Origin: Rhizobium sp. 16-449-1b
GTDB lineage: Bacteria; Pseudomonadota; Alphaproteobacteria; Rhizobiales; Rhizobiaceae
NCBI RefSeq assembly: GCF_017741935.1
Contig: NZ_JAGHMH010000011.1
Location: 16,059-80,058, forward strand
Direction of reading: 5' to 3'
DNA length: 64,000 nucleotides
Made by a program: the position numbers and the translations under genes. The notes below the pieces were generated by a model. It ran no database searches and was not told the origin of the DNA. It saw only the letters and a list, made by a program, of their open reading frames with translations. This document shows positions 11,118 to 19,375 of this stretch, piece after piece. Position 1 is the first letter of the stretch, and every line of letters begins with the position of its first letter.

Positions 11118-11271
11118 TACCCCCCTCTGTCCTGCCGGACATCTCCCCCACAAGGGGGGAGATCGACTCGTTGTTATCGCCTTGCAGAACGGTTGACTTT
11201 GGAGCGAGCGGGAGCGCCCAGCCAATCTCCCCACCTGTGGGGGAGATGCCCGGCAGGGCAGAGGGGGGCGC
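11118..11271. repeat. Palindromic intergenic repeat, copy 1
   Basis: Two arms of about 46 nt (11118-11163 and 11225-11270) are near-perfect inverted copies of each other around a 60 nt centre. Each arm is itself a pair of C-rich and G-rich blocks able to fold back. The same element occurs at 16420-16573 in the opposite orientation: the centre of that copy, read in reverse, shares 'GAGCGAGCGG' and flanking bases with this one. It has no coding capacity and lies between hutG and hutH, both on the minus strand, so it must be transcribed if they form one operon. Confidence 0.85.
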
Positions 11272-11291
11272 CGCGAGTGCCGACATCACCA

Positions 11292-12827
11292 TCACCCCTC
11301 CAGCACCGGCAGAATGCCCGAAGACACCGCCGCATTCAGCCCGCCCGAGGCCACCAGATCGCTGGCGGCCTGCAGGTCACCCGCCATGTAGCGATCAACC
11401 TCCAGCGTCGGAACCACGGCGCGGATCGCGGCGATGGCGTTCGAAAGCTCCGGGCTGGTCGCGAGCGGCGCGCGGAATTCGACGCCCTGGGCTGCCGTCA
11501 GCGCCTCGATGCCGATGATCGAAAACAGGTTGTCCGTCATCTGCAGCAGGCGGCGGGCGCCGTGGCAGGCCATGGAGACGTGGTCTTCCTGGTTGGCCGA
11601 GGTCGGCGTCGAGTCGACCGAGGCCGGGTGCGACATCTGCTTGTTTTCCGACATCAGCGCCGCCGAGGTGACTTCCGCGATCATCAGGCCGGAGTTGAGG
11701 CCGGGCTTCTTGGCGAGGAAGGCTGGCAGGCCGTAGGAGAGGGCCGGATCGACGAGCAGGGCGATGCGCCGCTGTGAGATGGCGCCGATCTCACAGACGG
11801 CGATGGCGATCTGGTCGGCGGCGAAGGCGACCGGTTCGGCGTGGAAATTGCCGCCGGAGACGACGGAATTGTCAGACAGCACCAGCGGGTTGTCGGTGAC
11901 CGCGTTGGCTTCGATCTCAAGCGTTTTGGCGACCGAACGCAGGAGATCCAGGCAGGCGCCGTCGACCTGCGGCTGGCAGCGGATGCAATAGGGGTCCTGG
12001 ACGCGCTCGTCGCCCTCGATATGGCTCTGGCGGATGACGGAATTGTCGAGGAGGGCGCGCAGCGCGGCGGCCGTGTCGATCTGGCCCTTGTGGCCGCGCA
12101 GCGTGTGGATGTCGGGGTGGAACGGAGCGGACGAGCCCATGGCGGCGTCGGTCGACATTGCGCCGGTGATCAGCGCTGCCTGCGCAGCGCGGTGCGCGCG
12201 GAAGAGGCCGGCGAGCGCCAGAGCGGTCGAGGTCTGCGTGCCGTTGATCAGCGCCAGGCCTTCCTTGGCGGCCAGCACCACAGGTGTCAGCCCGGCCTTG
12301 TCGAGCGCTGCGGCGCCGGAGAGGCGCTCGCCGTTATAGAAAGCTTCGGCCTCGCCCATCATCATGGCCGCCATATGCGCCAGCGGCGCGAGGTCGCCGG
12401 AGGCGCCGACGGAGCCCTTCTCGGGAATGACGGGAATGACGCCCTTTTCCAGCATGCCTTCGATCAGCCGCACCAGTTCCAGCCGCACGCCGGATGCACC
12501 GCGGCCGAGCGAGACGAGCTTCAGGGCCATGATGAGGCGGACGATGTTTTCAGGCAGCGGCGCGCCGACGCCGCAGCAATGCGACAGGATGAGATTGCGC
12601 TGCAGGGTCGCCACATCGGCGCTGTCGATCTTGATCGAGGCGAGCTTACCGAAGCCGGTGTTGATGCCGTAAACAGGCGCATTGCCGGCGGCGATCTCGG
12701 CGATGCGTGCGGCGGCCTTGTTGATGCCGGCGTCGAAGGAGCGGTCGAGCACAGCCGGCTCGCCGGTCCAGTAGATCGTTTCCAGATGCTTGAGCGATAC
12801 GGAGCCGGGATGAAGAGTGATGGTCAA
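11292..12827 (-). CDS. hutH: Histidine ammonia-lyase
   Basis: A 511-aa enzyme that deaminates histidine to urocanate, the first step of the pathway. The Ala-Ser-Gly triad that cyclises to the MIO prosthetic group is present at residues 142-144 in '[15 protein letters not shown]'. Other family blocks are '[11 protein letters not shown]' near residue 53 and '[15 protein letters not shown]' near 420. Length is normal. Its ATG overlaps the hutI stop by 4 nt, so the two are co-translated. Confidence 0.97.
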   Translation of the reverse strand: MTITLHPGSVSLKHLETIYWTGEPAVLDRSFDAGINKAAARIAEIAAGNAPVYGINTGFGKLASIKIDSADVATLQRNLILSHCCGVGAPLPENIVRLIMALKLVSLGRGASGVRLELVRLIEGMLEKGVIPVIPEKGSVGASGDLAPLAHMAAMMMGEAEAFYNGERLSGAAALDKAGLTPVVLAAKEGLALINGTQTSTALALAGLFRAHRAAQAALITGAMSTDAAMGSSAPFHPDIHTLRGHKGQIDTAAALRALLDNSVIRQSHIEGDERVQDPYCIRCQPQVDGACLDLLRSVAKTLEIEANAVTDNPLVLSDNSVVSGGNFHAEPVAFAADQIAIAVCEIGAISQRRIALLVDPALSYGLPAFLAKKPGLNSGLMIAEVTSAALMSENKQMSHPASVDSTPTSANQEDHVSMACHGARRLLQMTDNLFSIIGIEALTAAQGVEFRAPLATSPELSNAIAAIRAVVPTLEVDRYMAGDLQAASDLVASGGLNAAVSSGILPVLEG

Positions 12828-14086
12828 CGGTCGATCCTTTCGCCCTTGAAGACGTGTGCGTGAAGCGGGTTGAAGCCGATGCGGTAGACGAGCTCGGCGA
12901 GGTTCTCGACATCCCAGATCGCGAAATCGGCGGACTTGCCGGCTTCGAGCGTGCCGGTTTCGTCGATGAGCCCAAGGGCGCGAGCACCTTCACGGGTCGC
13001 GCCGGCGATGCATTCCTCGACGGTGAGGCCGAACAGGGTGGCGGACATGTTCATGGTGAGGAGCAGCGACGTCAGCGGCGAGGTGCCGGGATTGCAATCG
13101 GTGGCGATGGCGATATAGGCGCCGGCCTCGCGCAGCGCCTTGACCGGCGGCTTCTGCTTTTCGTTGATGGCGTAGAAGGCGCCGGGCAGGAGCACGGCGA
13201 CGGTTCCGGCCGCGGCCATGACGACGGCGTCATCGGCGGTGAGATATTCGAGATGGTCGGCCGACAGCGCCAGATAGGATGCCGCGAAGCGGGCGCCGCC
13301 GAGGTTGGAGAGCTGCTCGGCATGGAGCTTGACCGGGAGGCCGAGCTGCTGGGCGCGATCGAAGACGCGGCGCATCTCCTCGACGGAGAAGGCGATCCCT
13401 TCGCAGAAGCCGTCGACCGCGTCGACCAGACCTTCGGCATGCGCCTGCTCAAGGCCGGGCAGCACGACGTCAGTGATGTAGTCGCCGTTGCGGCCTTTGT
13501 ATTCGACCGGCGTGGCATGGGCACCGAGATAGGAGGTGACGACGCGGACCGGGCGAATAGTGCCCAGCGCACGGGCGGCGCGCAGCATCTTCAGCTCGGC
13601 TTCGATGTTGAGGCCGTAACCGGACTTGATCTCGATCGTCGTCATCCCCTCGGAGAGAAGCGTGTCGAGACGCGGAAGCGAGGCGGCGACGAGGCCGTCG
13701 ACGGAGAGGGCATTGGTGGCCTTGACCGAGGAGACGATGCCGCCGCCGGCGCGGGCGACTTCCTCATAGGTGGCGCCCTCAAGGCGCATCTCGAACTCAC
13801 GGGCGCGGTTGCCGCCATAGACGATGTGGGTGTGGCAATCGACGAGACCGGGTGTCACCCAGCGACCTTCGAGATCGGTGATCTCGGCGCGCTCGATCGC
13901 CAGAACCGGCAATTCGCTTTCCGGGCCGACATAGGTGATGCGGCCGGATTCGACGACAACAGCACCTTTTTCGATGACGCCAAGGCCAGCTTTGCCTGGG
14001 TCGAGCGTTGCCAGTCGGGCGTTGCGCCACAGGTGCGGGCGAACCTCTCCCTGAGCCTGCTCGTCTGAAAAATTGTTCCCGTTCAT
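12824..14086 (-). CDS. hutI: Imidazolonepropionase
   Basis: A 420-aa metal-dependent amidohydrolase that opens the imidazolone ring to N-formimino-L-glutamate, the third step. The metal-binding HxH is in '[20 protein letters not shown]' at about residues 80-100. Further blocks are '[18 protein letters not shown]' and '[17 protein letters not shown]'. The ATG at 14086 faces hutF across a 122 bp gap that contains the HutC-type operator. First gene of the leftward hut operon (hutI-hutH, probably on through hutG, hutU and perhaps hutD). Confidence 0.96.
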   Translation of the reverse strand: MNGNNFSDEQAQGEVRPHLWRNARLATLDPGKAGLGVIEKGAVVVESGRITYVGPESELPVLAIERAEITDLEGRWVTPGLVDCHTHIVYGGNRAREFEMRLEGATYEEVARAGGGIVSSVKATNALSVDGLVAASLPRLDTLLSEGMTTIEIKSGYGLNIEAELKMLRAARALGTIRPVRVVTSYLGAHATPVEYKGRNGDYITDVVLPGLEQAHAEGLVDAVDGFCEGIAFSVEEMRRVFDRAQQLGLPVKLHAEQLSNLGGARFAASYLALSADHLEYLTADDAVVMAAAGTVAVLLPGAFYAINEKQKPPVKALREAGAYIAIATDCNPGTSPLTSLLLTMNMSATLFGLTVEECIAGATREGARALGLIDETGTLEAGKSADFAIWDVENLAELVYRIGFNPLHAHVFKGERIDR

Positions 14087-14115
14087 CAGCTTTGCGCCTT
14101 TCCTTATGCCTCAAC

Positions 14116-14127
14116 ATGTATATACAT
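14116..14127. promoter_or_regulatory. Putative HutC operator
   Basis: A perfect 12 bp palindrome, ATGTATATACAT, lies midway between the divergent hutI and hutF starts. It contains the TGTATATACA core expected for a GntR/HutC-subfamily operator, and the hutC gene is 1.5 kb away. In other bacteria HutC represses hut genes and is released by urocanate. The assignment to HutC rests on motif type and position. Confidence 0.75.
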
Positions 14128-14208
14128 AATAAACGGGTGACAAGGGAAAATTTGGGCGTATCTCTGGAAAAGAAAGAGATGCTTCCGCCAGAAGGAGAGA
14201 AATCGGTC

Positions 14209-15570
14209 ATGGCACAAACCGTTGCGACGACACTCCACGCACGCACAGCACTTCTGCCTGAGGGGTGGCGGGAGAATGTCCGGCTGACGCTCGCGGGCGG
14301 ACGCATATCGCGCATCGAGACAGCGGTTCAGGCAGAACCTGCCGACGAACGCCATCATACGCTCGTCCCGGCCATGGGGAACCTTCATAGCCATGCTTTC
14401 CAGCGCGCCATGGCCGGTCTTGCCGAGGTGAGGGGGCCTGCCAATGACAGCTTCTGGAGCTGGCGCACCGTCATGTACAAGTTTGCCCTGTCGATGACAC
14501 CAGAGCATGTCGAGGCTGTCGCCGCGCAGCTCTACATGGAGATGCTGGAGGCCGGTTTCTCCCGCGTTGGCGAGTTCCACTATCTGCACCATGACAAGGA
14601 CGGACGGCCTTATGCCAATATCGCGGAGCTGGCCGAGCGCATTGGCGCGGCGAGTGCCACTGCTGGCATCGGGCTGACCTTGCTGCCGGTCTTCTACGCG
14701 CACTCCGGCTTCGGCGGCGCAGAACCGATCGAGGGACAGCGCCGGTTCATCAATTCGCTCGACAGCTTCGCGGCGCTGATGGACGGCTGCCGCACGGTGA
14801 CGTCGCGGCTTGCCGGCGCGGAACTCGGGCTTGCGCCACACAGCCTGCGGGCGGCGACGCCGGAAGAGCTCATCAAGGTGGTGCCGATGGCGGGCGATGG
14901 GCCCGTGCATATCCATGTCGCCGAGCAGGTGAAGGAGGTCGAGGACTGCATCGCCTGGTCCGGTGCCCGGCCGGTCGAATGGCTGCTCGACAATGCCGAT
15001 GTCGATGGCCGCTGGTGCCTGATCCACGCCACACACATGACCGATAGCGAGACCCGCGAGATGGCTCGGCGCGGCGCGATTGCCGGTCTTTGCCCGATCA
15101 CCGAGGCCAATCTCGGCGACGGCACCTTCCCGGCGCCGCTGTTTCTGGAGGAGGGCGGGCGCTACGGCGTCGGCTCCGATTCCAACGTGCTGATCTCGCT
15201 GCCCGGCGAATTGCGACAGCTCGAATATTCGCAGCGTCTGGCGCTGAGGGCTCGCAACGTCATCGCCGCTTCCGGCGGCTCGACGGCGCGCAGCCTCTTC
15301 GATCATGCGATCACGGGCGGCGGTGCGGCGCTGAAGGCGCCGGGCGGGCTGGCGGTCGGGCATCACGCCGATATCGTCGCGCTCGACATATCGGCCGTTC
15401 CCTATCTTGTCGGCGACCAGCTGCTCGACCACTGGATGTTTGCCGGCGGCGTCGCGGTCGACAGCGTCTGGGCGTTGGGCGAGAAGAGGGTCGAGGGTGG
15501 CCGGCATGTCGGCCGCGAGGCGATCAACCGGCGCTTCCTCAAGGCAATGAGCGAGTTGCTGGCGGCCTGA
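14209..15570 (+). CDS. hutF: Formimidoylglutamate deiminase
   Basis: A 453-aa metal-dependent amidohydrolase (EC 3.5.3.13) that removes ammonia from N-formimino-L-glutamate to give N-formylglutamate, feeding HutG. The metal site HxH is at H60 and H62 in 'MGNLHSHAFQRAMAG'; further ligand regions are 'HIHVAEQVKEVEDC' and 'GVGSDSNVLISL'. The start is ATG 14209, 8 nt or so after GAAGGAGA (14191-14198). A much longer frame runs upstream through the operator and is not a credible start. Probably co-transcribed with hutC, 69 bp downstream. Confidence 0.95.
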   Translation: MAQTVATTLHARTALLPEGWRENVRLTLAGGRISRIETAVQAEPADERHHTLVPAMGNLHSHAFQRAMAGLAEVRGPANDSFWSWRTVMYKFALSMTPEHVEAVAAQLYMEMLEAGFSRVGEFHYLHHDKDGRPYANIAELAERIGAASATAGIGLTLLPVFYAHSGFGGAEPIEGQRRFINSLDSFAALMDGCRTVTSRLAGAELGLAPHSLRAATPEELIKVVPMAGDGPVHIHVAEQVKEVEDCIAWSGARPVEWLLDNADVDGRWCLIHATHMTDSETREMARRGAIAGLCPITEANLGDGTFPAPLFLEEGGRYGVGSDSNVLISLPGELRQLEYSQRLALRARNVIAASGGSTARSLFDHAITGGGAALKAPGGLAVGHHADIVALDISAVPYLVGDQLLDHWMFAGGVAVDSVWALGEKRVEGGRHVGREAINRRFLKAMSELLAA

Positions 15571-15639
15571 CGGCCTTTCCCGACAGTCTTTCCAGACTCA
15601 GGCATTGCCGATAGACCGAGAGAAAAGCGGAGCGTGACG

Positions 15640-16359
15640 ATGGATCAGGGCAGGGATATCACCTTGCATCAGCGGATCGTGAACGACATCGAAGGCCGCA
15701 TCGTCTCGGGCGAGTGGCCGCCGGGTCATCGCATTCCGTTCGAGCTGGAGCTCACCAAGGAGTATGACTGCTCGCGCATGACGGTCAACAAGGCGCTAAC
15801 CCAGCTCGCCAAGGCGGGCCTGATCGAGCGCCGCAAGAAGTCCGGCAGCTTCGTCACCCAGCCGCAGGCGCAATCGGCCGTTCTCGAAATTCATGATATC
15901 GCCGCCGAGGTGAAATCGCTGAACCTCGCTTACTCGTTTTCGGTTGCGAGACGCGCCAAGCGGAAGGCGGATGCCGATGATAACAGGCGTCTCGAACTGC
16001 AGCCGGGTTCCTCGGTCGTCGAGGTGGTCTGCATCCACCATGCCGGTGGTCGGCCCTTCTGCCTCGAGGAGCGGCTGATCAGCCTTGCCACCGTGCCCGA
16101 GGCGGAGGAGGCCGACTTCTCGACCATTCCGCCGGGCAGCTGGCTGATCAACCAGATCCCGTGGTCGAGCGCCGAGCATCGCATCCACGCGGTTGCAGCC
16201 GGAAGTGAGGCTGCGGTGTTGCTCGATATTGCGCGCAATACCGCCTGCCTCGTGGTCGAGCGTCGGACTTGGAGCAATGTCGGCCCGGTCACGCATGTGC
16301 GGTTTACCTATCCTGGTGACAAGCATGCGTTGGTGGCGCGGTTTACGCCGGCGTCGTGA
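15640..16359 (+). CDS. hutC: Histidine utilization repressor, GntR family
   Basis: A 239-aa repressor of the HutC subfamily. The N-terminal winged helix covers about residues 8-75 ('RIVNDIEGRIVSGEWPPGHRIP' region, 'YDCSRMTVNKALTQL'), and a UTRA effector domain about residues 95-235 ('CLEERLISLATVP', 'VERRTWSNVGPVTHVRFTYPG' region). In the family the effector is urocanate. ATG 15640 is preferred to GTG 15634 because the AGCGGAG site at 15626-15632 is better spaced from it. Likely target: the palindrome at 14116-14127. Confidence 0.93.
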   Translation: MDQGRDITLHQRIVNDIEGRIVSGEWPPGHRIPFELELTKEYDCSRMTVNKALTQLAKAGLIERRKKSGSFVTQPQAQSAVLEIHDIAAEVKSLNLAYSFSVARRAKRKADADDNRRLELQPGSSVVEVVCIHHAGGRPFCLEERLISLATVPEAEEADFSTIPPGSWLINQIPWSSAEHRIHAVAAGSEAAVLLDIARNTACLVVERRTWSNVGPVTHVRFTYPGDKHALVARFTPAS

Positions 16360-16419
16360 GCGCTCGGTGGGGCCGTCGGGAACGTGGTTTGACGGCCGAC
16401 TTTGGCGTTTTACCGTGGG

Positions 16420-16573
16420 TTACCCCCCTCTGCCCTGCCGGGCATCTCCCCCACAGGTGGGGAGATTGGCTTGGCGCGGCCGCTCGCTCAACCTTCATTG
16501 TTTCATTGGGGAGCAAGCCACTTGCCGATCTCCCCCCTTGTGGGGGAGATGCCCGGCAGGGCAGAGGGGGGTA
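16420..16573. repeat. Palindromic intergenic repeat, copy 2
   Basis: Arms at about 16420-16466 and 16527-16573 are inverted copies around a 60 nt centre. It is homologous to the element at 11118-11271 but inverted relative to it, as the asymmetric bases inside the arms show. It lies just after hutC. No open frame in it has coding character. Confidence 0.85.
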
Positions 16574-17075
16574 TTCCACGGCACAGCCTCTCGACCATCA
16601 GGTCGCACTTGAAAGTGCACACCAAAACCCCACGCCGCCCGAAAGCCCGTGTCTCCACCATGCAATCTTCACTCGGACGGGGCGCTGGAAATCACCTCGA
16701 TTGAGTAAGTAGAATATGGCGCTTCCCAGCGCCCCGTTCGGCGGTTTATGAACGCAACTCCGGTCTCTCTGCCTTTCCGCCCAACTTCGCGGCGGAACCA
16801 TGTGTGCCTCACAGGCACGTCCGGGCTCAACTCGGGCCCGTCTTGCGACGGAACCCGCCGTCACCGGAGGGAGACCATTTTCTGCGAACCCCGGATGAGA
16901 GAGCTTGCGTCCTCCTCAAACATCCGGCGCCGATCCCGCCTCGCCGGCACGCCTGCCGGTGTATCCGATGACGGGACGAGGTCATTCTAAGCCGAGGTTT
17001 TTCGAGCGGGGAAAATTGAAGCAAGAGATTCCAGTAAGTTGTTGATTTGAAACGCTCACGCGACGCACAGAAACG
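16574..17075. other. Gene-free block with dense perfect hairpins; possible structured RNA
   Basis: No credible coding region is present. Several perfect hairpins occur in a row: GGCGCT/AGCGCC (16718-16733), TTCCGCC/GGCGGAA (16775-16797), GTGCCT/AGGCAC (16804-16818), CGGGC/GCCCG (16822-16840), CCGGATG/CATCCGG (16891-16927) and CCGGCA/TGCCGG (16944-16959). GGTCTC at 16762-16767 pairs with GAGACC at 16871-16876 and would close a multibranched domain over the second to fourth hairpins. Pairing alone does not tell the strand. Read on the minus strand it would begin after the FbpA gene's terminator and run about 350 nt. I do not recognise the family. Confidence 0.4.
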
Positions 17076-17106
17076 AAAAAGCCGCGCGCCTTTCCACGCG
17101 CGGCTC
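17076..17106 (-). terminator. Rho-independent terminator of the Fe(III)-binding protein gene
   Basis: On the minus strand GCCGCGCG and CGCGCGGC (17096-17103 and 17081-17088) form an 8 bp perfect GC stem with an 8 nt loop. It is followed by TTTTT, about 25 nt after the stop of the FbpA-like gene. It is a strong intrinsic terminator. Confidence 0.85.
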
Positions 17107-17130
17107 GAAAGCCTTGGGAGGCTCAAAACC

Positions 17131-18141
17131 TTAGAGCAGGCCGGCTGCGGTCATCAGTTCGACGACCTTCTTGTTGTCGAGCTTGGAGGCTTCGACCTTC
17201 GGTCCCTTCAGGTCGGCGATCGGGACCAGCTTGGCGTTGGAATCGCCGGCAACCGCGTATTCGAACGAATCGCCGTTCTTCAGAACGTCCTGGCCAGCCT
17301 TAGAGGTGATCCACTTCAGCAGGGCCTGTGCTTCCTTCGGGTGCTTGCTGGACTTCAGCACGCCACCGCCGGAAACGCTGAGGAAGGCGCCCGGATCTTC
17401 GTTCTTGAAGTAGTGGAGGCTGACGTTCTTGCTGTTTTCGCCGGTCTTGGCCTGATCGCCAAACCAGTAGTAGTGGTAGATCACGGCGCCTTCGACTTCG
17501 CCGGCATTGACGGCCTTCATGGCAACGCTGTTGCCCTTGTAAGGCGTTGCGTTTTCCTTCATGGCCTTCAGCCAGGAAGCGGTCGCTTCTTCGCCCTTCA
17601 GCTGCAGCAGCGCGCCGACGATCGCCTGGAAGTCGGCGCCACCGGGAGATGCGCCCCAACGACCCTTCCAGGCCGGATCGGCGAGATCGAGCATCGACTT
17701 CGGCAGCTTGTCTTCCGTGAGCTTGGTCTTGTCGTAGGCGAAAACGGTCGAGCGAGCGGCGATGCCCGTCCAGGTGCCATCGGCCGGGTGGAACTGTGAG
17801 GGAACCTGAGCCAGCGTTTCCTTGTCGACCGGTGCGAAGAGGCCGGCGGAAGCGACCAGCGCCATGGCCGGGGAGTTTTCGGTCAGGAATACGTCGGCCG
17901 GTGAAGCGTCGCCTTCCTGGACGATCTGGTTGGCGAACTGCATGTCGCTGCCCTTGCGGACGGTGACCTTGATGCCGGTTTCCTTTGTGAAGCCTTCGGC
18001 CCACTCTGTGCCGAGGCCCTCGTGCTGGGCGTTGTACACGACGATGCCTTCGGCATCCTGCGCGAACGCGCCGTTTACGAAGGCTGTCGCGGCAAGAAGC
18101 GCTGCGGCGGAAGCCAGCTTCAGGCTGATGGATTTCTTCAT
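17131..18141 (-). CDS. Fe(III) ABC transporter periplasmic binding protein, FbpA/AfuA-like
   Basis: A 336-aa secreted protein. A Sec signal peptide of about 26 residues ends at 'GAFAQDAEG'. The mature protein begins 'IVVYNAQHEGLGTEWAEGF' and carries 'IVQEGDASPADVFLTEN', 'FAYDKTKL', 'GAVIYHYYWF' and 'SGGGVLKSSKHPKEAQALL', the pattern of ferric-ion binding proteins whose paired Tyr side chains bind iron (YHYYW region, about residues 218-222). Such proteins normally sit with FbpB permease and FbpC ATPase genes. Neither is next to it: a terminator follows at once, and the upstream neighbour is divergent. It is therefore an orphan that must borrow a permease from elsewhere, or a scavenger. Start ATG 18141 chosen for the signal peptide. 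Confidence 0.88.
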   Translation of the reverse strand: MKKSISLKLASAAALLAATAFVNGAFAQDAEGIVVYNAQHEGLGTEWAEGFTKETGIKVTVRKGSDMQFANQIVQEGDASPADVFLTENSPAMALVASAGLFAPVDKETLAQVPSQFHPADGTWTGIAARSTVFAYDKTKLTEDKLPKSMLDLADPAWKGRWGASPGGADFQAIVGALLQLKGEEATASWLKAMKENATPYKGNSVAMKAVNAGEVEGAVIYHYYWFGDQAKTGENSKNVSLHYFKNEDPGAFLSVSGGGVLKSSKHPKEAQALLKWITSKAGQDVLKNGDSFEYAVAGDSNAKLVPIADLKGPKVEASKLDNKKVVELMTAAGLL

Positions 18142-18437
18142 GTCAAACTCCCGATTGGAGCGAAACCAAGCGCACATGGGCTCAAGTTTTCGGTCGCTAT
18201 GAATTGGTTTTTCCACGCGTTTGAATGTCTCGGCCAGCGCTGCCGGCTAAAACTATTCCAACGCACTCCACTTATCGTGAGCCTTGGTCCGTGACCATGG
18301 GGACTAAAGTCCCTAGTGGCGGCGTAGAGGGCCGGGGCCGCTAGGAATGGGCGCTCAATCGTCGAGAATTGCAGCATCCGGCCGGTCGCAATCAACCGAT
18401 GGCAACCGTTTCGGTCGGAAAACCAAGGAGCATACGC
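18142..18437. other. Divergent intergenic region with two hairpins and an ACTAAAGT palindrome
   Basis: A 296 bp region between the FbpA-like gene and the first low-complexity exported protein. GGGACT and AGTCCC form a perfect palindrome with AA at its centre (18300-18313). It is immediately followed by an 8 bp imperfect stem (18313-18320 with 18337-18344, one G-T pair). The first is a possible operator, because it is short, symmetric and about 125 bp upstream of the start at 18438. No gene is visible. Confidence 0.5.
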
Positions 18438-18827
18438 ATGAAGAAGATCATCGTTCACACTTGCGTTACCGCCGGATCGCTGTTGCTGGCGCTTGGCGCG
18501 GCCGGGGCTGGCCCACTATCTCCAAATGCCGGCATGACAGCGACCAAGCCGCCGCTGGCAACACTCGTGCGTCAGGGCGCCGACGATCTCGTCAAGCACA
18601 AGCGCCACGGCCGCGGGCTCGACGACGGTCCGGGCCATGTCCGCCACAGCTCGTCGTCGTTCTCGTCGGCATCCTCCTCTTCGCGTGGGCGCGGCTCCGA
18701 TGATGGCGCGAGCCACGAGCATCATGGCGGTGACGACCACGGTGGAGACCACCACGGCGGTGGCGGTAGCGACGACCACGGCGGTCACGGAGGTGGCGGC
18801 GGCGACGATCACGGCGGACGTCGCTAG
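18438..18827 (+). CDS. Exported His/Asp/Gly-rich low-complexity protein
   Basis: A 129-aa protein of unknown function with AAGGAG at 18425-18430. Residues 1-25 form a signal peptide (K-K-I-I then a hydrophobic run to 'LGAAGAGP'). The middle (about residues 70-85) is a serine-rich stretch, and the last 45 residues are repeats of D, H and G such as 'HHGGDDHGGDHHGGGG'. Such His/Asp tracts could bind Zn, Ni, Cu or Fe in the periplasm, but this is only an inference from composition. It is followed by another exported low-complexity protein (18889) and then by a two-component system on the other strand. Confidence 0.7.
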   Translation: MKKIIVHTCVTAGSLLLALGAAGAGPLSPNAGMTATKPPLATLVRQGADDLVKHKRHGRGLDDGPGHVRHSSSSFSSASSSSRGRGSDDGASHEHHGGDDHGGDHHGGGGSDDHGGHGGGGGDDHGGRR

Positions 18828-18888
18828 TCGTGCCGTCAATCATGTCCTGGCCCACTGAGGGCCGGGACCGTTCTCAAGGAGATCGATC

Positions 18889-19359
18889 GTGAGCACGTGG
18901 CCTAAAATCGCCTGTACCGTCATTCTCTGTGCGATGTCAGTCGTGGCGGGCCCAGTCTCCGCATGGGCGGACAAGGGAAACGGTGGCGGTGGTTCGGGCC
19001 GAAGCGGGAGCTCGGGCGGAAGCGGGAGTGGCAGCTCGGGGGATAGCGGATCGGGATCGGGGGCGGGCTCGGGTTCGTCCGGCTCCGACCATTCCGGATC
19101 CTCCGGTTCGGGGTCTTCTGGCTCCTCAGGTTCATCCGGATCGCGATCGTCTGACGACGATGGCGGCCGCCGCTCTGGAGGCGGTCGGCAGGGACGGGGA
19201 GACGATCGCACGGGCTCGATATCTCAACGCGAGGATCGCGCCTTCGATGGCGGCTGGCGCGAGCGCATCCGGAACGGCCGCTACGAGCTGTTCGATCCCG
19301 AGGGTCGCCTCGTCATCCGTCGTGCCGCGAAAAATAGCGATATCGAACGGTTTCGTTGA
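18889..19359 (+). CDS. Exported Gly/Ser-rich protein with a conserved-looking C-terminus
   Basis: A 156-aa protein starting at GTG 18889 after AAGGAG (18876-18881). A signal peptide ends near 'VSAWADKG' (residue 27). Residues 30-95 are Gly/Ser repeats with scattered Asp. The last 50 residues are not repetitive: 'DRAFDGGWRERIRNGRYEL' then 'FDPEGRLVIRRAA', which looks like a small beta-structured domain. Function unknown. The tandem arrangement with the 129-aa protein 61 bp upstream suggests an operon. Both end against a convergent response regulator gene. Confidence 0.65.
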   Translation: MSTWPKIACTVILCAMSVVAGPVSAWADKGNGGGGSGRSGSSGGSGSGSSGDSGSGSGAGSGSSGSDHSGSSGSGSSGSSGSSGSRSSDDDGGRRSGGGRQGRGDDRTGSISQREDRAFDGGWRERIRNGRYELFDPEGRLVIRRAAKNSDIERFR

Positions 19360-19375
19360 TCGAAATCCTGACTGA

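Noticed and set aside
14104..15507. Long minus-strand frame opposite hutF
   Set aside because: hutF on the plus strand has all family motifs and a good RBS; the antisense product is Arg/His-rich and overlaps the operator region.
16340..16710. Several short frames in the repeat after hutC
   Set aside because: They arise because the palindromic repeat lacks stops in many frames on both strands; products are Pro/Arg-rich and repeat-derived.
16700..17010. RNase P RNA, tmRNA, SRP RNA, 6S RNA or a cobalamin riboswitch
   Set aside because: I looked for the conserved cores of these RNAs on both strands and found none, so I left the block unassigned.
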